From assembly GCF_016651435.1 (NCBI RefSeq), contig NZ_JAEPRJ010000001.1, positions 1,054,001 through 1,118,000 of the forward strand: a DNA stretch of 64,000 bases. Reading direction: 5' to 3'. A program made the position numbers and the translations under genes. Below the pieces are notes generated by a model. It ran no database searches. It saw only the letters and a program-made list of their open reading frames with translations, and was not told the origin of the DNA. Shown one piece after another: positions 8,253-17,330 of the stretch (its first letter is position 1; the number at the start of each line of letters is the position of its first letter). The DNA comes from Catonella massiliensis. GTDB taxonomy: Bacteria > Bacillota > Clostridia > Lachnospirales > Lachnospiraceae.

Positions 8253-9404
8253 ATGATGAAAATAAAAGAATTAAGCTATGCCTTGTTTGCGTTTAACTAC
8301 AAGTTTGGTTCGATTCTTCCCATCAAAAAGAATTTTGTGTTCTCCATAATGACACATGATGAATCTCCAAGCGGAAATATCAGGACTCTTACCAAGTATC
8401 TAAGCAAGGTGGGTAAATATAGCTTTTACTACGTGGCTAAGGAAGAGAGGAGAGCTTATTTTCATCTCCTTTTTGTACTGCCGTTTGTAATGAGTAGAGC
8501 AGAGATTATCCTTATGGACAACGCATTTATGCCTATGTCCTTCTTTAAGGTGAGAAAGGAAACAAAGGTGCTTCAGCTCTGGCATGGAACAGGAAGCATC
8601 AAAAAGTTCGGACAGGACAGCAATACAGGGAGATTAAGGGAATTAGAAAGAAGACATAACGCAAACATTGACTGTCTCTTTGTTAATTCATCCGGGCTTG
8701 TACGTGAATATGCCGGAGCTTTTGGCGTACCGGAATCAAAAGTATACGCTACAGGGCTTCCAAGAACTGATTGGCTCCTGACACTTTTGTCTGATAAAAA
8801 CAGGGCTAAAAAAATCCGGGACATAAGAGAAAAGATAGAAAAATTTATGGTGGGCAGCTTGAAGGACAAAAAGATAATCCTATATGCGCCAACCTTTAGG
8901 GACAATGAAACGGATGCTCCAAAGCTCCATATGAATGTATCAAAGCTTGCAGAGACGCTTTCTTGCGATTATCTTATATTTCTTAAGCTTCATCCTTTTG
9001 TGAGCAGGGCATTTAAGGGGAGTGATTTACCCGCCAGGGTAATAAATATATCAGACTATAAGGACTTAAATGAACTTATGGTTGTCTCTGATGGGTTAAT
9101 AACAGATTATTCATCTATTATTTTTGACTATGTTGTACTTGATAAGCCGATGTATTTTTTTGCTGATGATATACTTGATTTTGAAACGAATGGGAGAGGT
9201 TTTTACCTTGACTATAGAAATGAGCTTCCAGGTATTTTGCCTTCTGATGAGACCGAACTTGGAAGGATAATTGTAAATGATATAGAGGGAAGCGAAAGCA
9301 ATGAGACCAGGCTTAGTAGAAGGTTGTTTCTTGATAAATACTATGATTGGTTAGATGGTAAGTCTGCGATGAGAGTGTATGAGGAGGCAATTAAAAAGAA
9401 GTAA
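8253..9404 (+). CDS. CDP-glycerol/CDP-polyol phosphotransferase family protein (TagB/TarF type)
   Basis: A 383-residue protein with only the catalytic domain of the CDP-glycerol:poly(glycerophosphate) glycerophosphotransferase family. Visible motifs are LWHGTGSIKKFG, ATGLPRTD, APTFRDN, KLHPFV and LITDYSSIIFDY. Such enzymes transfer glycerol-phosphate or ribitol-phosphate from the CDP donor to a lipid-linked acceptor at the inner face of the membrane. It is shorter than the two paralogues at 15555 and 19112 and lacks their N-terminal domain, so a priming (TagB/TarF-like) rather than polymerising role is plausible. ATG codons occur at 8253 and 8256. It ends the operon before a terminator. Confidence 0.85.
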   Translation: MMKIKELSYALFAFNYKFGSILPIKKNFVFSIMTHDESPSGNIRTLTKYLSKVGKYSFYYVAKEERRAYFHLLFVLPFVMSRAEIILMDNAFMPMSFFKVRKETKVLQLWHGTGSIKKFGQDSNTGRLRELERRHNANIDCLFVNSSGLVREYAGAFGVPESKVYATGLPRTDWLLTLLSDKNRAKKIRDIREKIEKFMVGSLKDKKIILYAPTFRDNETDAPKLHMNVSKLAETLSCDYLIFLKLHPFVSRAFKGSDLPARVINISDYKDLNELMVVSDGLITDYSSIIFDYVVLDKPMYFFADDILDFETNGRGFYLDYRNELPGILPSDETELGRIIVNDIEGSESNETRLSRRLFLDKYYDWLDGKSAMRVYEEAIKKK

Positions 9405-9453
9405 GAGCCTCACCACATAAGAACATTCGGAGAGGTTAACAGACTGGAATAAA

Positions 9454-9496
9454 GAGGCTGCTACATAATATAAGTATTACGTGGCGGCCTCTTTTT
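9454..9496. terminator. Terminator between convergent genes
   Basis: An 11-bp stem (GAGGCTGCTAC / GTGGCGGCCTC, two G-U pairs) with a 16-base loop is followed by TTTTT on the + strand. On the - strand the same hairpin is followed by CTTT, so it may also serve the convergent sugar transferase gene. Confidence 0.8.
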
Positions 9497-9512
9497 GAGG
9501 ATTTTTGGTATT

Positions 9513-10913
9513 TTAATAAGCGTTTTTATTGATAAAGCCCTTAAAGAAGGTTAAAAACAGTATCTTAAAATCAAGCCCAAGTGTCCAGTTCTCGATATAA
9601 TAAAGGTCACAGTCTATTCTTTTTCTTATGGAGGTATCTCCTCTGAAACCATTTACCTGGGCCCAGCCGGTTATGCCGGGACGTACCTGATGCTTAACAT
9701 TGTAGCGCGGAATCTCCTCTTGAAATTTCTCCACGAAGAAAGGGCGTTCAGGTCTTGGGCCGACAAGGCTCATGTCCCCCTTAAGCACATTAAAGACCTG
9801 GGGAAGCTCATCAATACTGGTTTTTCTGATGAAACTGCCTATTGAGGTTACCCTTGGATCATTTTTGGTAGTCCATGCCTTCTTTTCGGCTCCTGCGTCC
9901 TGTATCTTCATAGAGCGGAACTTGTACATGTTAAACTCTTTGTTGTGCAGGCCTACTCTTACCTGCTTGAAGATAAGAGGGCCGGGCGAGGTAAGCTTAA
10001 CAAGTATGCTTACAATAAGCATTGGTATACCAAATACAATAAGCATGCATACTGCCCCGAATATATCAACAACCCTCTTGATAAATTTGTTAAATGAGTT
10101 GCTAAGAGGCACATTCCTGATATTGATTACGGGAAGACCATCTATATCCTCAGTATGTGCAGTAGTAGGAATAACGTTGTTATAATCAGGTACAAACTGA
10201 GTGTGTACCCCGCTTTTTTCGCATACTGCCACGATATGTTCAAGCTTATGATAGTCACGAAGTCTAAGTGTAATGGCAATTTCATCAAGGGTGTGTGAAG
10301 CACATATTTCTTCCAGGTCCGAAATGGCTCCAAGAACTTTTATATTGCGGTACTTTGAGCCCTCCTGCTTGTCATCGTCCAGAATTCCAAATATAGTATA
10401 TCCCCATTGTGGATTGGAAATAAGCCTGTCAATATAGCTTTCTGCTGCAGAACTATAGCCAACAATCAACATATGTTTCTGGTTAAGGCCCTTTCTTCTC
10501 GCTGCATGAAGCAGTTTTCTTAAAAAGAAACGAAAGGTCCAGCCAAAGAATACATTTACACCATAAAATATAGTAATGAAAGAACGCGAAATATCACTTT
10601 CCTTAAGTACATACAGGAGTACAGGAAAAGTAAGAATGGCTATGGTATTAGCCTTAAAGAAGTTCCACATCTCAAACCTTAATCTAATCTGCCTCATAGG
10701 TGTGTAGACTCCTGAAAATGAGTATATTACAAGGTAGATAGGTATCAGGTAGATTAAAAATTTCATATAGTGGACTAAAGGCCACCACATGGTATGTTCA
10801 GGTGGAAATACTTCAAACTTTATAAGCCAGGCATATACAAAGGATATTATTATTATCAGTATGTCGCAGAGTAAATATACCCTGTTAAGTACTTTTTGAT
10901 TTTCTCTAATCAT
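9513..10913 (-). CDS. Undecaprenyl-phosphate sugar-1-phosphate transferase (initiating enzyme)
   Basis: A 466-residue polyprenyl-phosphate glycosyl-1-phosphate transferase of the WcaJ/CpsE type. It has about four N-terminal helices plus one before the catalytic domain, a central nucleotide-binding-like (CoA-binding) domain, and a C-terminal bacterial sugar transferase domain with KRVVDIFGA, YKFRSM, DELPQ and LVGPRPERP motifs. It would place the first sugar on the lipid carrier for a surface polymer. An upstream in-frame ATG exists at 10943, but the AGGAG site (minus strand, about 10921-10925) is spaced for the ATG at 10913. It is divergent from the HtrA gene and convergent with the export operon. 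Confidence 0.92.
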   Translation of the reverse strand: MIRENQKVLNRVYLLCDILIIIISFVYAWLIKFEVFPPEHTMWWPLVHYMKFLIYLIPIYLVIYSFSGVYTPMRQIRLRFEMWNFFKANTIAILTFPVLLYVLKESDISRSFITIFYGVNVFFGWTFRFFLRKLLHAARRKGLNQKHMLIVGYSSAAESYIDRLISNPQWGYTIFGILDDDKQEGSKYRNIKVLGAISDLEEICASHTLDEIAITLRLRDYHKLEHIVAVCEKSGVHTQFVPDYNNVIPTTAHTEDIDGLPVINIRNVPLSNSFNKFIKRVVDIFGAVCMLIVFGIPMLIVSILVKLTSPGPLIFKQVRVGLHNKEFNMYKFRSMKIQDAGAEKKAWTTKNDPRVTSIGSFIRKTSIDELPQVFNVLKGDMSLVGPRPERPFFVEKFQEEIPRYNVKHQVRPGITGWAQVNGFRGDTSIRKRIDCDLYYIENWTLGLDFKILFLTFFKGFINKNAY

Positions 10914-11069
10914 CGAAGTGCTCCTAAGATTTAATGATACCATTATAGTACATTTATGCAGATATTTCTACAAGGAAAGACACAAAGATTTCACAAGACT
11001 ATGGTTAAATTTATATATTTATGATATGCTTAGTATAGTATGATTCTTACTTTAGGAGGAGTGATAAAG
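10914..11069. promoter_or_regulatory. Divergent intergenic region between sugar transferase and HtrA genes
   Basis: This 156-base AT-rich gap must carry promoters for both directions. On the minus strand TATAAT reads at 10947-10942 with no convincing -35. On the plus strand TATAGT (11034-11039) is the best -10 candidate for the HtrA gene, again with a weak -35. No operator palindrome stands out. Confidence 0.4.
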
Positions 11070-12338
11070 ATGGAAGAGAAAAAGGATAATGGCACAACAA
11101 AGGGGCTTCTTATACTCATTGTTGTTTTTTTCATGATTATTGCAGGCATGGTAGGATTTGGATTGTCCGGATATAGTGAGTTTAATATATTGCAGAGCCC
11201 GGATACAGGTGTAAGTGACAAATCTAATACGGATGAAGAAAAACCTGTAAAGATCAACGAGGATAAAGGGGATAAAGAAGAACATCAGGACAGAAAAGAA
11301 AATGTAAAGCTTCCTAAAACGGAGACTGATTCAAAGCTTGCAGCTGTCAGGACTTCTGACTTGTCGGATGTAGTAGAGAAAGTAATGCCTTCTCTTGTTG
11401 CCATAACTACTGAAGGTGAAGAGAGCATAGTAAGTTGGTTCGGGGAGCAGACAAGAAAAACTCAGGATATGGGCTCTGGCGTGATAGTAGATAAGGACCA
11501 AAGGAGCTTATATATCATAACCAATAACCATGTTATAGACGGGGCTAGAAAGCTTGTTGTGGCTTTCGAGGATGGAAGCACTGCAAAGGGAGAAGTAAAA
11601 GGAACTGCGGCATATACAGATCTTGCCCTCGTGGAAGTAAAGCTTGACAGTCTTGCTAAGAAGACTCTTGACAGAATAAAGGTAGCAGAGCTGGGTGATT
11701 CGAACGGAATAAAAGTAGGTCAGATGGTTATGGCAATAGGCAACGCACTAGGTTACGGTCAGTCGCTTACTGTAGGCTATGTGAGTGCCAAAGACAGGGT
11801 AGTAAACATAAATGATATAACAATGAAGCTCATACAGACTGATGCAGCCATCAATCCCGGCAATTCAGGAGGAGCTTTATTAAACCTTAACGGCGAAGTC
11901 GTAGGAATCAACTCCGCCAAATTCTCAGACAGGGCTGTAGAAGGAATGGGCTATGCTATACCTATGGCAACTGTAAAACCACTAATAAATGAGCTTAAAA
12001 CCAAGAAAAATATCACAGACACCGAAAGAGGATATCTTGGCATATATTACAGAGAAATAGATGATGCTTCACACGAAGCCTTCAATATGCCTTACGGACT
12101 CTATATTACAGATGTTGCAGACAATGGAGGAGCAAAGAAAGCAGGTCTTATCAAGGGAGATATAATTGTGGCAGTAAATGACAATGAAACCTTGAAATCT
12201 GATACCATTAACTCTATAATCTTAGGTAAGAAAAAAGGCGAAAAGGTCAAGGTAACATTTTGCAGATATGAAAATGGGGAATATGTCAAAAAAGATGTTA
12301 ATGTAACGCTTGCCGAAAGACCGAAAACAAATAATTAG
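11070..12338 (+). CDS. HtrA/DegP-family membrane-anchored serine protease
   Basis: A 422-residue protein with an N-terminal signal anchor (about residues 14-36), a Lys/Glu/Asp-rich linker, a trypsin-like protease domain with triad H154 (TNNHVID), D184 (AYTDLALVEV) and S266 (NPGNSGGALL), and one C-terminal PDZ domain (GLYITDVADNGGAKKAGL). HtrA proteases degrade or refold damaged exported proteins at the cell surface. An ATG at 11040 is in frame, but GGAGGA at 11055-11060 lies downstream of it and is correctly spaced for the ATG at 11070. Confidence 0.94.
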   Translation: MEEKKDNGTTKGLLILIVVFFMIIAGMVGFGLSGYSEFNILQSPDTGVSDKSNTDEEKPVKINEDKGDKEEHQDRKENVKLPKTETDSKLAAVRTSDLSDVVEKVMPSLVAITTEGEESIVSWFGEQTRKTQDMGSGVIVDKDQRSLYIITNNHVIDGARKLVVAFEDGSTAKGEVKGTAAYTDLALVEVKLDSLAKKTLDRIKVAELGDSNGIKVGQMVMAIGNALGYGQSLTVGYVSAKDRVVNINDITMKLIQTDAAINPGNSGGALLNLNGEVVGINSAKFSDRAVEGMGYAIPMATVKPLINELKTKKNITDTERGYLGIYYREIDDASHEAFNMPYGLYITDVADNGGAKKAGLIKGDIIVAVNDNETLKSDTINSIILGKKKGEKVKVTFCRYENGEYVKKDVNVTLAERPKTNN

Positions 12339-12353
12339 ATTTTGGAGGTTTGC

Positions 12354-13511
12354 TTGACAAATAAATATGAGTTGTTTGCACCCTGCCACTTTGGCTTAGA
12401 GGCAGTACTAAAAAGAGAGATAATAGATCTTGGTTATGAGGTAACCGAAGTAGTAGATGGTAGAGTTTCTTTTGAGGGAGATGAAGAGGCAATCGCCAGA
12501 TGTAATGTATTTCTTAGGACTACAGAGAGGGTTATGCTTAAAGTAGGAAGCTTTAAGGCTGTTACCTTTGATGAGCTTTTTGAGAAAACTAAGGCGCTTC
12601 CTTGGGAGAATTTCATCCCAAAGGATGGTAAGTTCTGGGTAAAGAAGGCTTCTTCAATAAAGAGTAAGCTTTTTTCTCCTTCCGACATTCAGAGAATAGT
12701 AAAGAAGGCTATAGTTGACAGGCTTTCCGGAAAGTACAACATACTTAGGTTTCCTGAGGACGGAAGTGAATATCCTATTAGAATAACCATACTTAAGGAT
12801 GAGGTTACTGTAGGACTTGATACGTCTGGTGAATCGCTTCATAAGAGAGGCTATAGAAGGCTTACAGTTAAAGCCCCTATCACTGAGACACTGGCAGCTG
12901 CACTTATAAGCCTTACACCTTGGAAGAAGGACAGGCTTCTCATCGATCCATTTTGTGGAAGCGGTACCATACCTATAGAGGCTGCCTTGATAGGCCTTAA
13001 TATTGCACCTGGAATGAAAAGGGATTTTCAGGCTATGGCCTGGGATAATATCCTTCCAAAGAGTCTATTTAAAGAGGCCAAGAAGGAAGCAGAAGACCTT
13101 ATTGACAGAGAAACAAAGCTTTCCATACAGGGCTATGATTTGGATACATCTGCACTGGATGCGGCAAGGGGGAACCTCTCCCTAGCTGGACTTGAGGGAA
13201 ATATCCACTTTCAGCAGAGAGACATGAGAGATATAAGCAGTGCTAAAAAATACGGCTTTATTATAACCAATCCTCCATATGGAGAGAGGCTTGAAGAAAA
13301 AGAAGCCATGCCACAGCTTTATCGCGAGATGGGAAAGGCATTCCAAAAGCTTGATGAATGGTCATATTATATAATTACAGGCTTTGAAGATGCGCCAAAG
13401 TATTTTGGAAGGAAGCCTGATAAGAACAGAAAGATATACAATGGCATGATGAAAACCTATTTTTACTCATACCAGGGCGCAAAGCCTCCAAGACAGAGAG
13501 CAGGTCAGTAA
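12354..13511 (+). CDS. THUMP-domain RNA/DNA methyltransferase (RlmL/YpsC-like)
   Basis: A 385-residue class I methyltransferase. An N-terminal THUMP RNA-binding domain (about residues 45-165) is followed by a SAM-dependent domain with DPFCGSGTIPIEAA (motif I) and the amino-methylating motif NPPYGERL. Family members such as YpsC and the N-half of RlmL methylate guanine N2 in 23S rRNA, which is the likely role. The start is TTG, 5 bases after GGAGG at 12344-12348; it lies 15 bases after the HtrA stop, so the two are probably co-transcribed. Confidence 0.9.
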   Translation: MTNKYELFAPCHFGLEAVLKREIIDLGYEVTEVVDGRVSFEGDEEAIARCNVFLRTTERVMLKVGSFKAVTFDELFEKTKALPWENFIPKDGKFWVKKASSIKSKLFSPSDIQRIVKKAIVDRLSGKYNILRFPEDGSEYPIRITILKDEVTVGLDTSGESLHKRGYRRLTVKAPITETLAAALISLTPWKKDRLLIDPFCGSGTIPIEAALIGLNIAPGMKRDFQAMAWDNILPKSLFKEAKKEAEDLIDRETKLSIQGYDLDTSALDAARGNLSLAGLEGNIHFQQRDMRDISSAKKYGFIITNPPYGERLEEKEAMPQLYREMGKAFQKLDEWSYYIITGFEDAPKYFGRKPDKNRKIYNGMMKTYFYSYQGAKPPRQRAGQ

Positions 13512-13529
13512 ATATATTATCATTTTTAC

Positions 13530-13557
13530 TTGCAAAACTATCTAATTGCGGTATAAT
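13530..13557 (+). promoter_or_regulatory. Promoter for the amidase operon
   Basis: TTGCAA, 16 bases, then TATAAT gives a good sigma-A-type promoter between the methyltransferase and amidase genes, about 60 bases upstream of the amidase ATG. Confidence 0.65.
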
Positions 13558-13617
13558 GGATATGTTAAAGCTTTTTAGGATTTTAAGGATGAAATCTATA
13601 GTTTTGGAGTGAATAAA

Positions 13618-14907
13618 ATGAACTCGAAAGATAAGAAGAAGGAACTTAGGAAAATAACTGCGGCCGGTGTCTCGATTATGACAGTGGCTCTGTTGTTTTC
13701 CTCTATTTTTTCGGGAAACAAAGTTGAAAGAACTACTCTTTGGGCAAAGCCTTTTGAAGTACATGACAGTATCGCTGCCATTGATGAGACACATATAGAG
13801 ATTGAGAATGATGATACTGCCCTGGCCGGTGAATTTGAAAAGGCAGAAGCAGGCTTTGTATTTGACAGAGAGAAGATGCCTGAGAATTATGTAGTTATAC
13901 CTAAGCAGGACAGTGAGGATGGACTTGCTATGATTAGTGATGAGTATAACTATAGAACAGTGTATCTGGATATCAGGGATAAGAGCAAGAACTTTTACAG
14001 TACTTCCTCTGTTGTAAGATACAACAAATCTGAGAAATTTACCGGAGAACCTGTGGGACAGGTATTTCCTCCTTATCTTATGGCATTTATAAATGGAGAG
14101 GCAGAGCCCTCTGAAAATGATAGGGAGGCCTACGATAAGTATGAAAAAGAGAATAAAAATCAGGATGAAAGCCCAGACCCGGTAGCCAATATCAAGATTG
14201 AACGAAAGGACAAAGATGTCACCAGATTTGTACTTACTTTCAACAGGCTCTATGTACCTGAGCTTTTCGAAGATGATGATAATTACTACATTTCACTTAG
14301 AAGGCCTAAAGATGTCTACAAAAAAATACTTGTAATAGACTTAGGGCACGGCGGAAAAGACGCTGGAACATTTAGTGGTGACAGTAAGGTGTATGAAAAG
14401 GATACAGTGCTTAAGTTTGGGTTGAAATTAAAAGCTCTTTTTGATAAACAGGACGATATCAAGGTGTATTACACAAGGCTTACTGACACCTTCCTCTACA
14501 GGAGAACGAGAATTGATTTAGCAAATGGCCTGGATGCTGACTTCTTTTTAAGCATTCACAACAATAACTATACTGTAATGGGCAGTCCTGTTGACTTTAA
14601 TGCTGTAAGGGGAACTGAGATTCACTATAACGAGAAGATTAAAGATACCAAGGTAAGCTCTAAGCAGTTTGCATCCCTCATCTTAGAGAGCATCTGCAGT
14701 GTACTTAAAACAAAAAACAGAGGAGTGGTGGAAGGCAGCGGGTACTATGTTTTAGGGCATACCAATATGCCATCTGCCTTGGTTGAAATAGGATATCTTA
14801 CCAACAAAGACGACCTAAAGATTATACAGAATAATAAAAAAATGACCGCCTGTGCAGAAGCTGTTTACAAGGCTATAGTTCAGGCTTTTAAGGAAAATGA
14901 GGAATAA
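13618..14907 (+). CDS. N-acetylmuramoyl-L-alanine amidase (Amidase_3), membrane-anchored
   Basis: A 429-residue protein with an N-terminal signal anchor (about residues 16-32, VSIMTVALLFSSIFSG), a region of about 200 residues without obvious motif, and a C-terminal zinc amidase domain. The zinc and catalytic motifs are VIDLGHGGKDAGT, a Glu in VYEKDTVLKF, FLSIHNNN and ALVEIGYLTN. It cleaves the stem peptide from N-acetylmuramic acid. GGAG at 13606-13609 supports the ATG at 13618 over an upstream GTG. Its TAA overlaps the next ATG by one base. Confidence 0.92.
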   Translation: MNSKDKKKELRKITAAGVSIMTVALLFSSIFSGNKVERTTLWAKPFEVHDSIAAIDETHIEIENDDTALAGEFEKAEAGFVFDREKMPENYVVIPKQDSEDGLAMISDEYNYRTVYLDIRDKSKNFYSTSSVVRYNKSEKFTGEPVGQVFPPYLMAFINGEAEPSENDREAYDKYEKENKNQDESPDPVANIKIERKDKDVTRFVLTFNRLYVPELFEDDDNYYISLRRPKDVYKKILVIDLGHGGKDAGTFSGDSKVYEKDTVLKFGLKLKALFDKQDDIKVYYTRLTDTFLYRRTRIDLANGLDADFFLSIHNNNYTVMGSPVDFNAVRGTEIHYNEKIKDTKVSSKQFASLILESICSVLKTKNRGVVEGSGYYVLGHTNMPSALVEIGYLTNKDDLKIIQNNKKMTACAEAVYKAIVQAFKENEE

Positions 14908-15500
14908 TGGATAAAATAGTTTTTGCAACTACCAATGAAGGCAAGGTTAAGGAAATAAAAGAGATACTAGGGGATTTCCCCATTGAAGTAGTGTCTATGA
15001 AGGAAATGGGCATAACAGCAGACATTGAAGAAAATGGTACAACCTTTGAAGAGAATTCACTTATCAAGGCAAGGGCTTTAGCGAAGCTTACCGGACTTCC
15101 TGCACTTGCCGATGATTCGGGACTTGAAGTAGATTACTTAAACGGTGAGCCGGGTATATATTCGGCCAGATATCTGGGCAGAGATACAGACTATGATTAT
15201 AAGAATAATTATATCATAGACAAGCTAAGTGGGGCAAAGGGCGAAGATAGAAGTGCCAGGTTTGTATGCGTTATCTCTTTAGTGCTTCCTGATGGCAGGG
15301 AGTTTGTAGAAAGAGGAGTTGTTGAAGGTCTGATAGGCTATGAGCAAAAAGGAGAAAACGGCTTTGGATATGACCCTATCTTTTATTTACCTGAATACGA
15401 AAAGACCTCGGCAGAACTCCCTCCTTGGGAAAAGAATAAGATAAGCCACAGAGGAAAGGCTCTTACTGCTATGAAGAAGCTGATTGTGACTTTGGATTGA
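14907..15500 (+). CDS. rdgB: XTP/dITP diphosphatase (RdgB/HAM1 family)
   Basis: A 197-residue house-cleaning nucleotide pyrophosphatase that removes ITP, dITP and XTP. The N-terminus FATTNEGKVKEIKEIL, the central LPALADDSGLEVDYLNGEPGI-type segment, GFGYDPIFY and SHRGKAL are all characteristic of the family. It is translationally coupled to the amidase gene (one-base overlap). Confidence 0.94.
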   Translation: MDKIVFATTNEGKVKEIKEILGDFPIEVVSMKEMGITADIEENGTTFEENSLIKARALAKLTGLPALADDSGLEVDYLNGEPGIYSARYLGRDTDYDYKNNYIIDKLSGAKGEDRSARFVCVISLVLPDGREFVERGVVEGLIGYEQKGENGFGYDPIFYLPEYEKTSAELPPWEKNKISHRGKALTAMKKLIVTLD

Positions 15501-15554
15501 TATGGACTTTGAATTGATATAGAAAGAAGACGTATAAAGAAAGAGGATGTATTA

Positions 15555-17321
15555 GTGGATATAAGTGTTAAAGTATTTGAGTTATTTGTTGAGAATTCAA
15601 GTCTTAAGATAGGACTTAGAGTTAGAGGGGACTATGATCCTAAGGTTAGGAAGCCTATGGTTACAGTCATATTTGACAATGGAAAGGAAAACAGAAGGAT
15701 TCCAATGCCTATTCAGGCTTATTACCCAAGTGAAGACTTAAAGACCTTTGACTTTTTTGCAGGCTACTCTTATCTTTTAGATCAGGTGTTTTTTAAAAAC
15801 TATGGTAATGAAAAAATGAGGATGAGCATCGAAGTAGCTTATGGTGAACACCTCTTTGTAAGCCCTGTTATGACTGAATCCAGCGATTTGCTTATCTATG
15901 GTTCCGAGTTTTATGGTGTAGCCTTTGGTAAGAAACACCAAGACATAGTGATTAAGCCTCTTCAGGGGGAGACAGAAACCAGCATAAGAAATAACATCGT
16001 TAATTCTATTCAAAGTATAGTAAACCTGCTTTGGAGCATTGTACTTATTGTAACGGCGATTGTACTTATACCTGTATTTGTTGTTGAAGCACTGCTTAAC
16101 TTTATATACTGTGTAAAGCCTGCACCAAGAAACAACAAAACCGGTCTTATGAGAATCCTCTTTCATATAAAGTGGAGGGTGAGCGGCATAATTAGAAAGA
16201 ATCTAAGCTTTGCGTACTTAAAGCTTAGTCTTGCAAGCCTCGGATTTGATTTGTTTAAGGCATTTAAGGTGAAAAAGAACAGAATAGTATTTATCTCAAA
16301 TAGAAGGGAAGCCATAAGCGGAAACTACGAATATATCTATGATAAATTAATAGACAATAAAAAACTTGACATAAGAACCGTATTTGATACTACGGAGGGT
16401 TATTTAACCTGCTTTAAGTATGGTTATTATATGGCTACTGCCAAAGTGCTTTTAGTAGATGATTACATAGAGCTTATATACAAGCTTCCAAGAAGAGAAG
16501 ACAACTATCTCATACAGGTGTGGCATGCCTGCGGTGCGTTTAAGACATTTGGTTTTAGCAGACTTGGAAGACCGGGTGGGCAGAAGCAGAAGAACAATGC
16601 GCATAGAAACTATGATTTCTGTACAGTTAGTTCTTCGGAGATATGCAAGTACTATGCGGAAGGATTTGGGCTATCCCTTGAAAAGGTGGTTCCTACCGGG
16701 GTTCCAAGAACTGACGTCTTCTTTAGCAAGGAATATAAAGAAAAGGCAAGAAGTGAAATCTATAGTAAATACCCTGAACTAAAGGATAAAAAGGTAATTC
16801 TTTTTGCCCCTACCTTTAGAGGGAATGGTAAAAAATCAGGATTTTATCCTGAGAACCGTTTTGACTTTATAAAATTATATGAGCATTTTAAAGGAGAATA
16901 TGTTATTATAATTAAGCATCATCCTTTTGTGAATAACAGAGTGGAGATTCCTGCGGAATATGAAGGTAAAATCATTGACATGTCAGAAAATGAAGAGTTA
17001 AATGAACTTTTATTCATCACTGATATTCTAATCACTGATTATTCATCAGTGGTATTTGAAGCGAGCCTCCTTGATATTCCGATGTTGTTTTATTCTTTTG
17101 ATTTGCAGAATTATATTGCAACCAGAGGATTTTATTATGAATACGACTCCTTTGTACCCGGCAAGATAGTCTACAATATGGATTCGCTCATTGAAGCCAT
17201 AGACAAGAAGGACTTTGAGAGCGAGAAGATAGATGCATTTAAGCACAAGTTCTTTGATGAGTTAGACGGTAAGGCGGGGCAGAGAGTAGCCGATTTAGTT
17301 GTTAGTTTACTTGATAAATAG
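15555..17321 (+). CDS. TagF/TarL-type CDP-polyol phosphotransferase, paralogue 1
   Basis: A 588-residue protein in two parts. The N-terminal part of about 150 residues is beta-rich and unrecognised; it is followed by a strongly hydrophobic segment (about 157-187). The C-terminal part is the glycerophosphotransferase family domain with WHACGAFKTFGF, PTGVPRTD, APTFRGNGK, KHHPFVN and LITDYSSVVFEA motifs. These enzymes polymerise glycerol- or ribitol-phosphate from CDP donors. The start is GTG after an AGAGGATG site. The gene stands directly before tarI, so CDP-ribitol is a likely donor. It shares its whole architecture with the protein at 19112. Confidence 0.85.
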   Translation: MDISVKVFELFVENSSLKIGLRVRGDYDPKVRKPMVTVIFDNGKENRRIPMPIQAYYPSEDLKTFDFFAGYSYLLDQVFFKNYGNEKMRMSIEVAYGEHLFVSPVMTESSDLLIYGSEFYGVAFGKKHQDIVIKPLQGETETSIRNNIVNSIQSIVNLLWSIVLIVTAIVLIPVFVVEALLNFIYCVKPAPRNNKTGLMRILFHIKWRVSGIIRKNLSFAYLKLSLASLGFDLFKAFKVKKNRIVFISNRREAISGNYEYIYDKLIDNKKLDIRTVFDTTEGYLTCFKYGYYMATAKVLLVDDYIELIYKLPRREDNYLIQVWHACGAFKTFGFSRLGRPGGQKQKNNAHRNYDFCTVSSSEICKYYAEGFGLSLEKVVPTGVPRTDVFFSKEYKEKARSEIYSKYPELKDKKVILFAPTFRGNGKKSGFYPENRFDFIKLYEHFKGEYVIIIKHHPFVNNRVEIPAEYEGKIIDMSENEELNELLFITDILITDYSSVVFEASLLDIPMLFYSFDLQNYIATRGFYYEYDSFVPGKIVYNMDSLIEAIDKKDFESEKIDAFKHKFFDELDGKAGQRVADLVVSLLDK

Positions 17322-17330
17322 GAGGTTATT

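Noticed and set aside
16525..16782. An 85-codon + strand frame within the TagF-like gene
   Set aside because: It lies in another frame of a clearly conserved catalytic domain, has no ribosome site and shows shadow-type composition.
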